From the NCBI GenBank assembly GCA_005281725.1, contig SSBO01000012.1:24055618-24119617 (forward strand): 64,000 nucleotides of DNA, in the 5' to 3' direction. The notes below the pieces were generated by a model. It made no database searches. It was not told the DNA's origin and was given only the letters and a program-made list of their open reading frames with translations. The stretch comes from Wuchereria bancrofti (lineage: Eukaryota; Nematoda; Chromadorea; Rhabditida; Onchocercidae). A program made the translations under genes and the position numbers. Each line of letters begins with the position of its first letter. Within the stretch, counting starts at the first letter, position 1. Positions 35,047 through 48,133 of the stretch are shown here, piece by piece.

Positions 35047-37015
35047 TTTCACCTGCAAAAGCCCTCTCATTCTAGATATTCTAAAGAAAATCTTTCCTCC
35101 TATTTTATTATTTATAAATATAGGATTAAGTAATATGGCATTAAGTAAGTATTACTGTCATCAATAACATATACAACAGATACATATCCGACAGATGAAC
35201 AGTAGTTTATTCATATCGATGTCCAAGTTTCTTTAAATTTGTCATACATACGTAACTTAACACACGTAACGCAGAAATAGTATTAAGTAAAAATATTTTA
35301 TTTATGATACGTAGACGTAGAATACGTAGATATTTTATTTATGATATTATGATACGTAAAAATAGCATTAAGTAAAAATGACATTAAATATATGCACAGA
35401 AGAGTCGAAACTGTATGACATATAGGAGAATAGGCTCAATTAGAATGACACTTAATAAAAAACGTACGTGACGCTCAATTAGAATGACACTTAATAAAAA
35501 ACGTACGTGACTTAGCAACATCAATACACTTGTCGTCTTCGCTACACGTACGACGTCAAAGACTCCTCAACTACCATAGTCTCTAACATTTCTTTCATCT
35601 TGACTGAATCTCTTTTAAATTTCCCGCAACTAGAAGGGAATTTGTTGGGTGCGAAGTGGGTGGATGGGGTGAGAGGGAAGGCAAGGGGTTAATTCCTGAA
35701 TTGTCATGGAGAGATGACAAGTATTTTCTGTTGAACTTACCCTGAGTTTAAATATGTCAGGTAGATCTACCGAATTATTATTTCAAAGTTGAAATATTCT
35801 CTAACAAATTTCAATTAAATAAGTTATTACACTACACTCATTTTTTTTAAACTTATTATTTAATAAATTTCTGTTCAAAAATTTTATGTTTTCAAAGTTA
35901 CCCATTTCCTTTTTCAGAGTTACCCTGACACTCTCAGTAAAGATAAAATTTGGATGTAGCAAGTTGATTACAATTTATAATAGCTTCCACGAATGATCAA
36001 ATTGCAACTTCTTCAATTCCTCCCTAAACTTTTTTTGCAAGAAAAATAAATCAGTGGAGAAAATCCTTCAAATTTTTATTTATGGAATATGGAAGACTGG
36101 TTCTTTTTTTTTTTTCTTTTAGTGCGCATCGTTTAGTAAACAGTTTTTATTTTCCACTTACAATTTTGTTCACTACAAGAATGAATAAAATGACAACATG
36201 ATAGAATAAGAAAGTTATGGAATGAAGAAGAGCGCCATTATTGTATAATACATTTATTGATGACAATCAGAGTAATAGTGTCATTTTGTATTATTTTATC
36301 ACTTGCCGTATCTATGATCTTATCAGAAAACGAATGATATTAATCTTACTATAGTCTTGATGCTCTTCTTCCTGCTTAATTTTGAATAAAAAAAAAACAA
36401 ATATAAAATTGGACTGGTATTTTAGTTTTCAGCTGATAAAAGATATATATCATGCAATTAAGATAGTCGTAGCATGTTTTTTCATTGAAAACCAATTGTT
36501 TTGGAAAGAATCAATCAATTTTCAGTTCGAATTTATTGCTAGAAGGTTTTAGTTAAACAGTACGGTCATCTTTAAAGCTTGAAGTTTATTAAGCCACAAC
36601 CAGAAAAAAGGGTCATACTTGTATTTTAGTCCCTTTATCTGGAATATCAACGAGAAAGATGCATCCAAAATTAAAATAATGGATAGAAATTTTAACAAAA
36701 ATAAGGATGGAAACTGTGCGTCTAACATAGACACTATATGTACTCGTTCAATGTATCTGTGTAAAACACAGGCAAAAACATATAAGTATATTCCAGTTTC
36801 AAAGAATTTAAAACAAAAAAAAAAAACGAGCAACTATGAGCTTTTCTTATAAATTTAAAACCTTATCGTGCTAATTAACGACAACAATGACCCAAAGCTA
36901 ACAAGCTTAGCTTGTTATTAAGTGGGCGTATCGGGAATGAAATTTAGGCTTATGAATAACGGCAGAGCTTCCGGTAATATGGCAGTGGGAAATTAAAACT
37001 TTGAGAGACGAAAGG
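35047..37015. other. Intergenic region between Twinkle and TSEN34
   Basis: About 2 kb. It contains a two-copy 39-bp tandem repeat near 35.45 kb, A/T tracts and a small inverted repeat (AACAAGC/GCTTGTT) near 36.9 kb. Opposed open frames near 36.55-36.85 kb are Lys- or Phe-rich, have no family similarity and are not called. Confidence 0.55.
35434..35511 (+). repeat. 39-bp tandem repeat, two identical copies
   Basis: A unit starting GCTCAATTAGAATGACAC and ending CGTACGTGAC is repeated head to tail with no visible mismatch. The identity suggests a recent slippage or duplication event. Confidence 0.9.
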
Positions 37016-40000
37016 TCACTTGGAGGATGAGCTCACCGGACCTGCTGATAGGTCAATCAATGTATGTGTGTATGTGGCCGGTTGAAAGATCATTTCAATC
37101 ATATCATCCTCAACTTTTCTCTGACCATATCGATTCTTCAGAATCTGCAAAGCAAATGTTCAAAATATATTAGGAAAAGATACAATAGTACTACAGAAAT
37201 TTATAGATCTTCATGAAAATTGTTCAAGAATTTCTGCTCATTTGTATGCATTTGTTAGCATAACACATTGGATATTTTCATTCAGACAGAATTTTCCCTG
37301 TCTATTAGTCAAAATAACAATTATCCTTTTTTGTAAGCGATAATGTTATAATGTCATATGACTTCGAGGGAGTAGTATTCTCAAAATAAATTTTTAACCA
37401 ATATATGAGATGGGAACAACGAAATGCAGAAGGGTAAACAAAACTTCAAGCCTATATTATTCGATATGTATCTTCAGTAAAGATTCAAAAATAAAGTTAC
37501 GAGCAAATTTCATAAATAAACAACAGTTTTGGTATTTTGTAGATATTTTCATTTTTGGAAAACTTACATATAAAAATTTGCGAAATCTACGTCGATCCGC
37601 TTCATCTCGTCGTCGCTGTATTGCAAAAACATTATCCGCTTCTTGCGTAACTCGTCCCGAACCCCCGAAATGATGTACATCGAGATCTTCGCCACCCTAC
37701 ATATCATTAAGCAGAAATAAAGTTTTTCGGAGGTCTTACATAAAACTTTCCTTCAAGCGAATGAATAGTCGCAAGGACATGAATGATGTTAAAATAAGTA
37801 ATTTTCAAGTATTACTTACATTAGTTTTCCGAGGATGAACTACCATTGTGATATGTGTCATACAATCAGTGGCAATACTCCGCATTAAACCAATAAAACG
37901 ATCCTACAAGAAAGTTTGGCTTATTCTGAATGCATTCAAAATTGTATGATGAATCAATAACGTCAATTATTGAAATATTTAAAGCTAAAAGTACGAAACT
38001 GAGATAGAACAATGAGATAGAAGACCAACTTGCTGATGGAATCGTTCAAATGAATTTGCTGTTTCGTCGTTCAGAATTGCAAGACCTACTAGAAATTGCA
38101 AATTATCAATGACGACATGTTCGATTTCACCTGCTACTACTTGATTTCTTATTGCCTGAAATAAACAAAATTTAATCCAATAATACAAAGCAAGAATATT
38201 TGATCATGATTAATGCTCAAATGATTACGAGAGGGATGATTATTGTTGTACATCTTAATACTAATACAATATAACTTAATGACTAAAAAATTGCCCACAC
38301 ATTATTCCTATAATAGTTTGATTAAATATCAATAATAGTACCAAAGAAAAGATAAAATCTTTTCAGAGAATAACATCATAGTACCTTATAATCAGCTTAT
38401 CTTAGATAAACAAAAATTTTTAAACTTCAAATATTCATACACTGGCTATCTGGCTAACGGAACGATTCCGGAATTCATCTGCTTTCATAATGATTAATTC
38501 TCCTTTCGTTCGTTCGAAACGATCAATCCACAATTCAACAGCTGGATGATGTTCTACTTTATACAATGGTAATCTAAAAAAAAAAAAAAAAATAACTGAA
38601 ACAACATCAAAAATTAGAAAAGATAATAACAGTAACGTACAGTGGAACATGAAATGCATATATGCATGTCAAGCACAGCAAAATCACCAACACCTACGTT
38701 CATAGGACACCACAAATATGCATTTGACGTTCACTGTACCACCAACATTTATCACTAAACGTGATTTTATATGTCACGTTATAAATATATTAAGCTTAAA
38801 TCTTTCCATCTCTAATTTTTACCACCTTCCTTTTAGTTTGAAAATAGCATCATAGTGCTTTATGATGCGAACAGTGTGCGTCAAATGATCTCAAAAATAT
38901 TGAGATGAAAAGCATGAAAAAAATATGAGTGGTAGTGCATACAAAAGTGATAAAATAAATTATATATGTAAGCTATAATAGCCCATAATATATAGGTCAT
39001 TATAGCTTCCTTACTTCATTCCATTATGAACTGTTCGAGATTTCGCCATATTACGCAGATGTGCTGGGCTAACAAAACTGCACGATTAATTTTGCATAAT
39101 TCTTTTCACTTACTTATTTTCCAACTCAAATATTTGCATAATATGTCATATGACCGCAGCTAATTTTCAATCATTTGAGATGAGATGTTAATAATCTTGA
39201 GAGAGAAAAAAAAAATGCTAACATTGTATATCAAACAATTACAACTCTTGTTTCTACACTATGTAGTAAACCTTTTCCAAGTTGTATGACAAAATATTGT
39301 CATATTTTGCTTTTTGCAACTTTGAACTGATAACAGAGATGAATTTGTAATTTACAATCTTTATATTCGTCTACAGCATGCTATTAACTATCTAACATAA
39401 AAATAAATATAAAAGAAATCAGAAAAACCTACGCTGCAAATTGTACGAGCATCCATTTCAGAATTTTTTCATCCGGCATTTCAAAACTGCAGAATAAAGT
39501 ACGAACCTGTAACAGAGCAAACAAAAAATTGACAAGAAGTGCTAAAAGCACAAAATTGTTTTGTCCATAATTCATTGTAACCAAAACAATGCTTAAAAGA
39601 ATAGAAAAAAAAAAAAAAAACATGAAATGAAGTAGTACCAACCCCTTGCACAAGAAGATCAAGAGAATATTCACAAAGAAATGTTGTTTTTCCGAAACCA
39701 GTACCTCCCGTTATAACAGTCATCTCTCCAGGTCGAAATCCCCGCATAAATCGGTTCAACAAATCAAATCGTTTCCACTATAAAATATTTAAAAAAATCA
39801 AAATGGAATATTTCTAGGTCTATTTAGTCATTGAAGTAGAAATACCGAAAAAGAATGGTATAAAGTTAACAAAATTGTTTCCCTTTATATTGCTATACTG
39901 AAAAGTACCTGCGCAACGCCATTCATCTTCATTTGATCCTTAATCAGCTCGGACTTCAATTCACTTCGTACATCAATTAATGAACGAAATCCTTTGCCAC

Positions 40001-43000
40001 GTAAACGAATCGATTCCTCCCGAATTGCTTTATTAATTTCACGTCTACGATCAGAACGTAACAATTCAATTGGACGCTCATGATTGCTAAAAATGGAAAG
40101 CAGTCAGATGACCGAGAAATAACGCAGATGTTTACATGAAATTGAATTCTATAAGAATTTAAGTTAATTGAAAAATTTTACCATAATAATGATAACTTTA
40201 TTATTATTTTCATGAAATGCGAGACACAGTGATACGCATACGTATGATAGGAATATTAGAAAATGAAAGAACTGAATAGCTAATTTGATAAACTTACTCA
40301 ACGATAAAACAACGATTAGCATTCAACAGTGATGCATAATCTTTCGCATGTTTTTCCTGAACATAAGGAAACCAAAGGTAAACCATATCGAAATCTTCCA
40401 AATACGGAAGTACACTGAAAATAAACAATAATATTTCATCTATAATTTTATCTAAGGAAATTCAAAGAAAAGAGATAAAAAGAAGGAATATAAAGCAATA
40501 TACGTTATCCGAAAAAAAAAAAATTATCAAACAAAAAAAAAAACTAAAAAAGTTATTCAAAAAAAAAAAAAAAAAACCTTGCATCTAGTTGTTCACCCTT
40601 TGGTAATGCTACACATAACATTCCACCAGTAGCTTCAAAAACCGCCAAAGCATCACGTTCATTAGTGGTCAATACAATACGTCGATCTGATGCCGTAACC
40701 AAATGATAGCCAAAGATTCCCGAAAATGGTAATTTTCTGCAACAACCTACAATACAATGTCGAATATCTAATGAATACCTCATTTAAAATAAATAAAATA
40801 AATTCTGATCAAGTGGCCCACTTGATTTTGGTAAAACATTTCCTGGAACTCTAACTTTTTTTTTTTTTTTCTTTTTGGCATTTCTTGGCAACCTCATTAC
40901 CTACCCTTCACTATCTGAACCAGGATAATTTTCTTTCTCCAAACAATCACTACCAACTTTTCGAATAACTTTTAATCCTGCCGGTAATCGCACGCGACTA
41001 CTAGGTCCTGCAAGTAATAAATATTTTTATAATTGAAGAAATAAATTATTAATAAAAGTGATAAATATTCTGCATTTGTTTAAAGAAAATACCTCGATAT
41101 CTTGGATAGCACAATCCAGCTCTCATAAAATTATCCAAATGTCCTTTGATATGATATCGCGAAAGGGTATCATATGATATGCGCTGAAGAAATGCATTTT
41201 GAAAGCATAAATGAGGAAAAAAAAAAAACTCATACCTATATGAGGAAAAAGGTATGCTCCAAAATACAACTGAGCTGGAACAATATTTGCTCATTCGTTA
41301 TTAGTAATAATTATTTCAAGTAAACGAATTCTTATACACACTAGATTCAAATTACTAAATTAAAGTAAGCTGTAGGCATTTATTACAGTTACCCAAATGT
41401 TAATTTTCATAGAGAGTACAGTGAATAAAACGATTAATTTTGATTTCTCAAAAAAAAACAAAAAAAAAAACGAAATTTATGTAGTGATAATGCATGATAA
41501 CTGATCACTTTACATTATTTGAACTCTTTTACTTGAACTCTTTTATCAAACATGAAATGAAAAAAAAAAAAAACTTTGAAGAATAAGCAAGACACCAACA
41601 TCAATGCCAAGAAGTCTCCTCAGCACTAGGAATTCGCTTTGTTCGGAATGATCTTGCAAATCACGCAAATCCACAGAATCCATCCATATCAGTCGAAGGG
41701 TCGGGTCAGAGGACATATTTAATGGACCAGCTGAAATAGTTACCGTATTTGATAGTATTGTTTCAGAGATTTTAAATCTACTTTATTTTTGATTTTGATT
41801 TATATCTTAATAAATAACACTAATATCATGTCAAATTATTTTTGAATTTTGTATGCTCAAAACATTGATACATCCTTTGGTCCACAAACAATTGACCTGA
41901 TAGGGTAGGAGGAAGAATAAGAAGGTAAAAATCGGCAAAAATTAAGACTACTGAATTGAAACTGAATAAAAAAATTAAAATTTCTATAAGATTAACTTTA
42001 AGAAAATAACTTGATTTACTAAGGAATTAAAAGCAAAGAATTAAAAAAAAAAAAAAAAAAAAAAAACTTACCTACAGCATCGGAAGAATGTTTTGGATTA
42101 TTATCGTTGTCAAATATACGTGGTGATATCGTATCAGCTCTGTAAAAATATGCAGAAAGATCAGAAAGAATAACAATGATAAATCCTGTCTTGCAAATTA
42201 TCACGTAATAAATTAAAAATTAAAAAAAAACAACATATGTAATTGAGTGAAAAAAAACTGGAATGTTATCAGTCTTAAAGAATTATTGTATTGTCTATCA
42301 ACGAATAAAACTGCTCAGAAAACTGATACTTGAAATTTTGACATGATTTGCAAATAACTGCACTTTAATAAAAGGAACCAATTATAGCAGTTCAATGCTC
42401 ATTGCAAAATTTGACGCTTAATTCAACTCTAAATTTTGAAAACCAATTCTCCTCCTCTCTTCCATCCAAGAAGGTTAAGCAAATTTACAAATTCGGAAAA
42501 AAAAAAGAAAATTAGAAACAAATTTCTATTCAGTAAACAGAAGTATTAAGGATTATTGAATAAAAATTACAGATAATGAAGAGTAGAGGAGAAGTTAATC
42601 TTTCATTTTATTCTGTTATCTTCTTGTTTCATTCATTTCATTTATCGTTGAATTTCTATCTTAATCATAACAAATGTCTCAATTATCTCTCTGTTTTTCT
42701 GATTTTGTTTTAGTCTATCAAAATCTCTTTTTTTTTTTTTTTAATAAATAATGACACAATTCATAACTATCACTTAATTTCCTACCAATATTAGTATCCT
42801 TTCTAAAATTATTGAATTTTTTTCTTTTTTTTTTTTTTTTGAAAATAAAACTGCTCAATTACTTTTATTTCAAAAATTCCAAATAGCACATAATTTTAAA
42901 ATAACAGGTAATTTTTTTTTCATAAACAGAAGCAAACATAGAGAATTTCAGGAAAGGAAAGGAATGGGGAAAAAAAAAAAAAAAAAACGGAAAGGAATGC

Positions 43001-46000
43001 AATTTCGAGTATATTTCCTTTGAAGCAAGCCAATGTTCCGCTTTTTTAATAAGAAGTGGAAAAGGTGAAAGGAAGAGGAAAGGAGGATAACTGCAATCTT
43101 TCTTTTAGCAGCATAAAATATACGAATAAACCTCAAAAGTTGTCCTTTTTTGGATGAATGCTTACCACCTTTGCTAGTTTAAACGAATGAACTATTTTTT
43201 TTTTTTTAAAGAAAAAAAGAAAAGAATTGTGGACAGAAAAGAAAAGAGCCAAAGCACCGTTAGGCTATAAAATGGCCAACAAATAGAACATAATCGGTGC
43301 TTTTACAAGACTTTTTGATTAAAGGGCAAAAATTTTTCGGCAATCACGCATGAATGAAACCAAAAATGTACTTGTCACTAGGATTAATTGCAATAAGATT
43401 ACTCCAGCAGATAGAAATCTAGCAATTGAAACCATAATTGAAAAAAAAAAAAAAAACGAAGCCATAATTGGGGTAGTTTACCCACTTATTTTTTTCAAAA
43501 AAAAAAAAAAGAAGTAAAATGTTTATAATAAAAGGATAACTATAATCATTCAAAATTCTATTTTGGAATAATACCATCAATGAAATGTAGCTTATAATGA
43601 TGGTCTAATATTAATTGATCATCTTTCACATAAATAATTACTTCTAGCAGTACTGATGAGCAAATTTTGGGAAATGAATTTATGAGTAAAACAAAAAAAG
43701 AAAAAAAAAAAAACTCCAAAATTATTAATCTTTAATAAATCAAAAAAAAAAAAAAATGTTAGTTCATCTTTTTCATAAATTTAAATTTAATCTCAAAAAA
43801 AATTTTTTTTCTTGCATTTTTTTTTGCAATTTGAAGACTTACTGTTCACGTAAAAGGCGAAAATTTTCCGCTTCTTTCATTTTTCTTTGACGCTCTCTTT
43901 CCTCGTATTGTGATATTAGATCCAAATAACTCACTCTATCATATAGATCCGAGTCTAGCTAAAACAATACGATAATTAATAGTTAAAAACAACAACAAAA
44001 AACTTTGAATACATAAACATTTTACAGTGAAATTTGAAATTGATTAATTAAAAATAAAATTAGCAAATTCATTTTCTAAATTTTACAAATAATAAAAAGA
44101 AAAAGAAATATTGTTGTATTTTAAATGAAATAACTAACATCATCCATTGCAGGCAAATGATTGCCTTTTTCACGTTCTTCTTCCACAGTAATAACCTTTT
44201 CGTTTTTTGGTACTTGCAATGATGTGACGTATTTCCAAATGCCTTCTTTTGGATCTTTTTGTAGTAATGGACGTAATACAAGCGCTTTTGTCTCTTTCAC
44301 TGGCTGTTGCTTGATTTCTTTTAACAGCAAATTCTGAATAAAAATAAAAAAAAAAAATTTTTTTTTTTTTGAAATTTCTCCTTCATTTTTTTTTTTTTTT
44401 TTTACATATTAATCATTTCATTATGTTGTGATGAAATTGAGAAGATACAACAAAATGAATTTGTAGAAATTTTGCAATCAATCAGTTGCTTACAATAAAT
44501 GCATTATCAGCTACAATGAAGGTAAATGAAGGAGAATTCCGGATTAAGAAAATGTTATGAAGTATTAGAAGAAAGCAGAAGAGAAGTTAGTTAAGCATAC
44601 TTTTAGTATTTTTATTGCTTAGCACTTTTCATATGTATTATTTGAGGGAATATTATCAGTAATAAGCAATTGATCTATTTTCAAATGTTCACCTTTCTAA
44701 GCTTAATTACAAAAACATGAAAAAACATATATAGCTGTTGTTAATATCATATCATATCATATCACTGAATGGATTACAAAAGAATTTTTTTTTTTTTTTT
44801 TTGAAAAGACACTTTACAAAAGAGAACTTAATTACAAAAGAATAATTTTGAACTCAAAAATTTCAACTCAATAATATAGCCTTAGCAGCAGGTATGTACA
44901 AGAAATTTTGTTCTTTTCTTAAATTATTATTAGCAATATCCAACAAAAAATTGTTTTGGTAATAGGTTAGATCAGAAAATTTTTGCACAAAATAGATGGA
45001 ACAATTTTTTAAAGCAATTTCAATAACGGAAAATGGTAACTTAATGCTATGCTTAATAGAGGTGCCTCAATTTTTAGCCAACCACTCAGATAAGTGTTAG
45101 GCTATTTTATGAAAAATGTGAAAAAAAAAAAAAAAAAAAGGGCGTGGGCAATAAATACATGCCAAATCGACAAATCTACTAAATATAATTATTTCAAATA
45201 ACATACATTATTGGTTGAATAGTTTATGGATGAATAAAAACCAATGAAATGTTTCAAAATAGATTTGAAGAGAAAATATTCTTCTCATCATTCTCTCTCT
45301 TTTTCCTGATCATTTTCTTATCAGAATAAACATCGTGTCGTGAATTTGGATGATAATGCGAACAGTTTAAGCCGTGGCGAAAAAAATAAAAATATTGGAA
45401 TGACAGAAAGATGGAAATTCATAAGCAAATTCCGGAAAAAATAGAATTATCATTTGATTAGTGGAAATTTGGAAGATATTTCGAAGTTAATATTTAAATT
45501 TCTTATAAAAAAAAAGGCAAACATTCCATAGCTAACGATGTTTCTCTTCTTTAACTTATCACTCAATAATGATAATTATTAATTAATAGATTGATATTTG
45601 ATGAATGACAACATGGAAAATGAAAAAGAGATGATAAAAGTGCAGAAATGATGAATATTTTATTTGGGAAATAGAAAACTGATAATAATAGTATTTAGAA
45701 GGGATTTAAAAAAAAACTCAATTATATCTAATAATTTCAGTAATTTAAATATGCTTCTCACTCTTTTTTTTTTTTTCAATTTTTCAACCTTTTTCTCATT
45801 TGTTGAATCAATAACAAAGATATTTTAGTTCATGAAGAAGCGATTAGTTTAAAGGAAAAGAATAATAACTTGAACATTAAATAAATATTGTAATAAAACT
45901 TAAAAAGAAAGAATGTTTTAAAAGAAAAGAAAAGAATGCATAAACGATTGCAAATCACATCATCGTATCATTAGCTTGTTTTTTAATGTTTATTATAGCT

Positions 46001-47772
46001 TAGTGCAAGAGATTTTTTTTAGACTACATTTTTATAGACACTACTAATTGATTGATAACATTGCATAACATCGTTTGGTCAATCCATGATCAGCCATATA
46101 ATGGCCCTTTCTTGGCCAAACGTTTCCTTTTTTTTTTCCATAATGGATGCAATCAGTTCATATTTATGAGCTTCAATTTCATTTCAAAAACCAAATCCCA
46201 TGATTATTTATATCAAATAGAATACTATATTTTTAGGGAATATAATATTAAACGAAGCAGAATGTTTAAATCTTCATCTAAATACTATGAATTTTAATCA
46301 GTTTTGGTTTTAATCATTGAAAGAAACTTTTAGAATACTTGTTTGCATTAGTTTTCTTTTTTTTTTACTTTGAACAAGTGCAACTAATAAAACATCATTT
46401 TAGAAGTGTGAAAATATTACAATGAATTATTTCGCATAAATATTTTTGCCAGTATCACGTCCCAAGAAAATGTAACAAACTCTTTTAATATTTTATACAA
46501 AAAGATGGAATTTAAGAATTTCAATTTGTGAAATACTGAAATGAAATCCATTGAGATTAGCGAATAATATATGTAGCGGATTAAGAATGAAAAAAAGAAA
46601 TACCTTGAAGGCATCGAATGTAGTTGCATGACCACATGTAGTGCATAGTATGTTGGTATCACGAAATGAAATGCAGGCCGTATCCAACGAATTGCAGTGT
46701 AAACATTTTGTACGAATATCACCCAAATATGGCTAAATTTAATGACTAATATCCAACTAATTTCTTACTTCCCACAAAATCAGTAAAATTACTCAACAGT
46801 TTCAATTCTTTTTTACTTCTTTTCCTCCTTAATTACATCAAGAAAATGAAAATTACAATAGTTTACCAACAGAATTTCAGAAAATTAGAGATAATATATC
46901 ATTAAATGCTGACTACTTTAAAAATATAAAAGCAATTTTACCAAAATTAAATCATAAATTTGTTAAATAAACTTACAGTTAAGCTGTATGGTAGTCCATA
47001 TTTTACGAGAAATTCGATGATCTCTGATCTTGTGCTTCTTTCTGAGCTCTTCCTAATTATCGATTGTCGACTGTGCTAAAAATATTCAAAAGTAGTTATT
47101 TCTAATAAAAAAAAAAAAGAGAACAAGGAAGTACCAGATGAATAAGTTATCAAAGCTCTAAACTATTTCACTAAATTCCACATTTCTCTAAAATTTTATC
47201 CCAGATAGAAATAAGAAATGGAGAGCACAGAAATAAACTGCTATGGAGTGACAGTGAATCAAAAATGGTTAAGCATAAATTTGAGTGGGTAATTTGGATG
47301 GGTATGCATAAAATGATAAGCATAAATTAATTATTCCTAATATTTTGAAACTAAAAAATAGTGAAAGTATTAAAATGATCCTTAACACATACGTCTTTTC
47401 ACAAACATGTTTATGGCCAACGTCAATTATAGAATTATGAAAATAACTTTCTGAGGTAATAAAGCTTACTTTAACATCATCAATATTTTTTGCAGCTGTA
47501 GTTTGCTGTGTAAAATCATATATAATATTCTCAAAAGTAAGCTGTTGACTGGTACATCTCTGCAATATTATCAAATATTGAATTACATTAATCTCTTTTC
47601 ATTGATATATTCAAATTTAATTCTTCTACTCATTTAATCGAAATAACAAAGTCAAATTCAAAAAGCAATCATATACCGTGAGATGATAGCGTGATTTACG
47701 TTCTCTCATGAATGCCTTCCATTTGCTGAATCGAAGTGAACGTGCAATAGTTGGACGCCCGTATACAATCAT
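37016..47772 (-). CDS. twnk-1: Mitochondrial replicative DNA helicase Twinkle
   Basis: Twinkle is the hexameric helicase at the mtDNA replication fork. Twenty in-phase exons (47677-47772, 47470-47559, 46977-47075, 46604-46732, 44139-44333, 43843-43958, 42072-42139, 41600-41730, 41093-41183, 40905-41007, 40578-40736, 40298-40414, 39909-40086, 39643-39777, 39433-39506, 38441-38573, 38030-38155, 37820-37903, 37568-37696, 37016-37144) give 793 residues; human has 684. Residues 105-128 form a C-x2-C-x16-C-x2-C motif like the T7 gp4 primase zinc site. A TOPRIM-like part follows ([15 protein letters not shown]), but its DxD motif is replaced by [10 protein letters not shown]. The RecA-like helicase has Walker [10 protein letters not shown] (K554), Walker [18 protein letters not shown] and LKNRYGQ near the end. 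The N-terminus is basic, as expected of a mitochondrial presequence. Many introns carry long A/T tracts. Confidence 0.94.
38576..38593 (-). repeat. T18 tract at a Twinkle 3' splice site
   Basis: On the gene strand 18 consecutive T residues run to within 1 nt of the AG acceptor of exon 16. It is an extreme polypyrimidine tract. Confidence 0.85.
40559..40576 (-). repeat. T18 tract directly after a Twinkle 5' splice site
   Basis: The exon 11 donor reads AAG/G followed at once by 18 T, so the splice donor is G plus homopolymer. Similar long T runs follow the exon 7 donor near 42.05 kb. Confidence 0.8.
44334..46603. other. Largest Twinkle intron (about 2.3 kb)
   Basis: Between exons 4 and 5. It contains several T or A tracts, an ATCAT pentanucleotide repeat near 44.74-44.76 kb and no recognisable nested gene on either strand. 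Confidence 0.7.
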
Positions 47773-48100
47773 TTTAACAAATATTTAATTTGAAGATTCC
47801 GTTCATATAATATAACACATATAAGGACCAGTAATATCACACAAAATCAATCCTTCATTATGTCCCTGAAAAAGCAAATATAAAAGAAATGATTTTGTGA
47901 TTTAAAAAAAAAAAAAAGAAATTCTTCAACTCTTTTTTAATACTTTTTTGAACGTATTTATACCTGTGTAATATATTCATAATTGTATTTATATCTGTAT
48001 AGCATATTCATAGAGATTCTTACCTTCAAAATTTGATATGTTTATACTTATTGTTCAGGAACGTATATGTTTTATGTGATATATGAAGAAATTAGCATCT

Positions 48101-48133
<33 letters not shown>

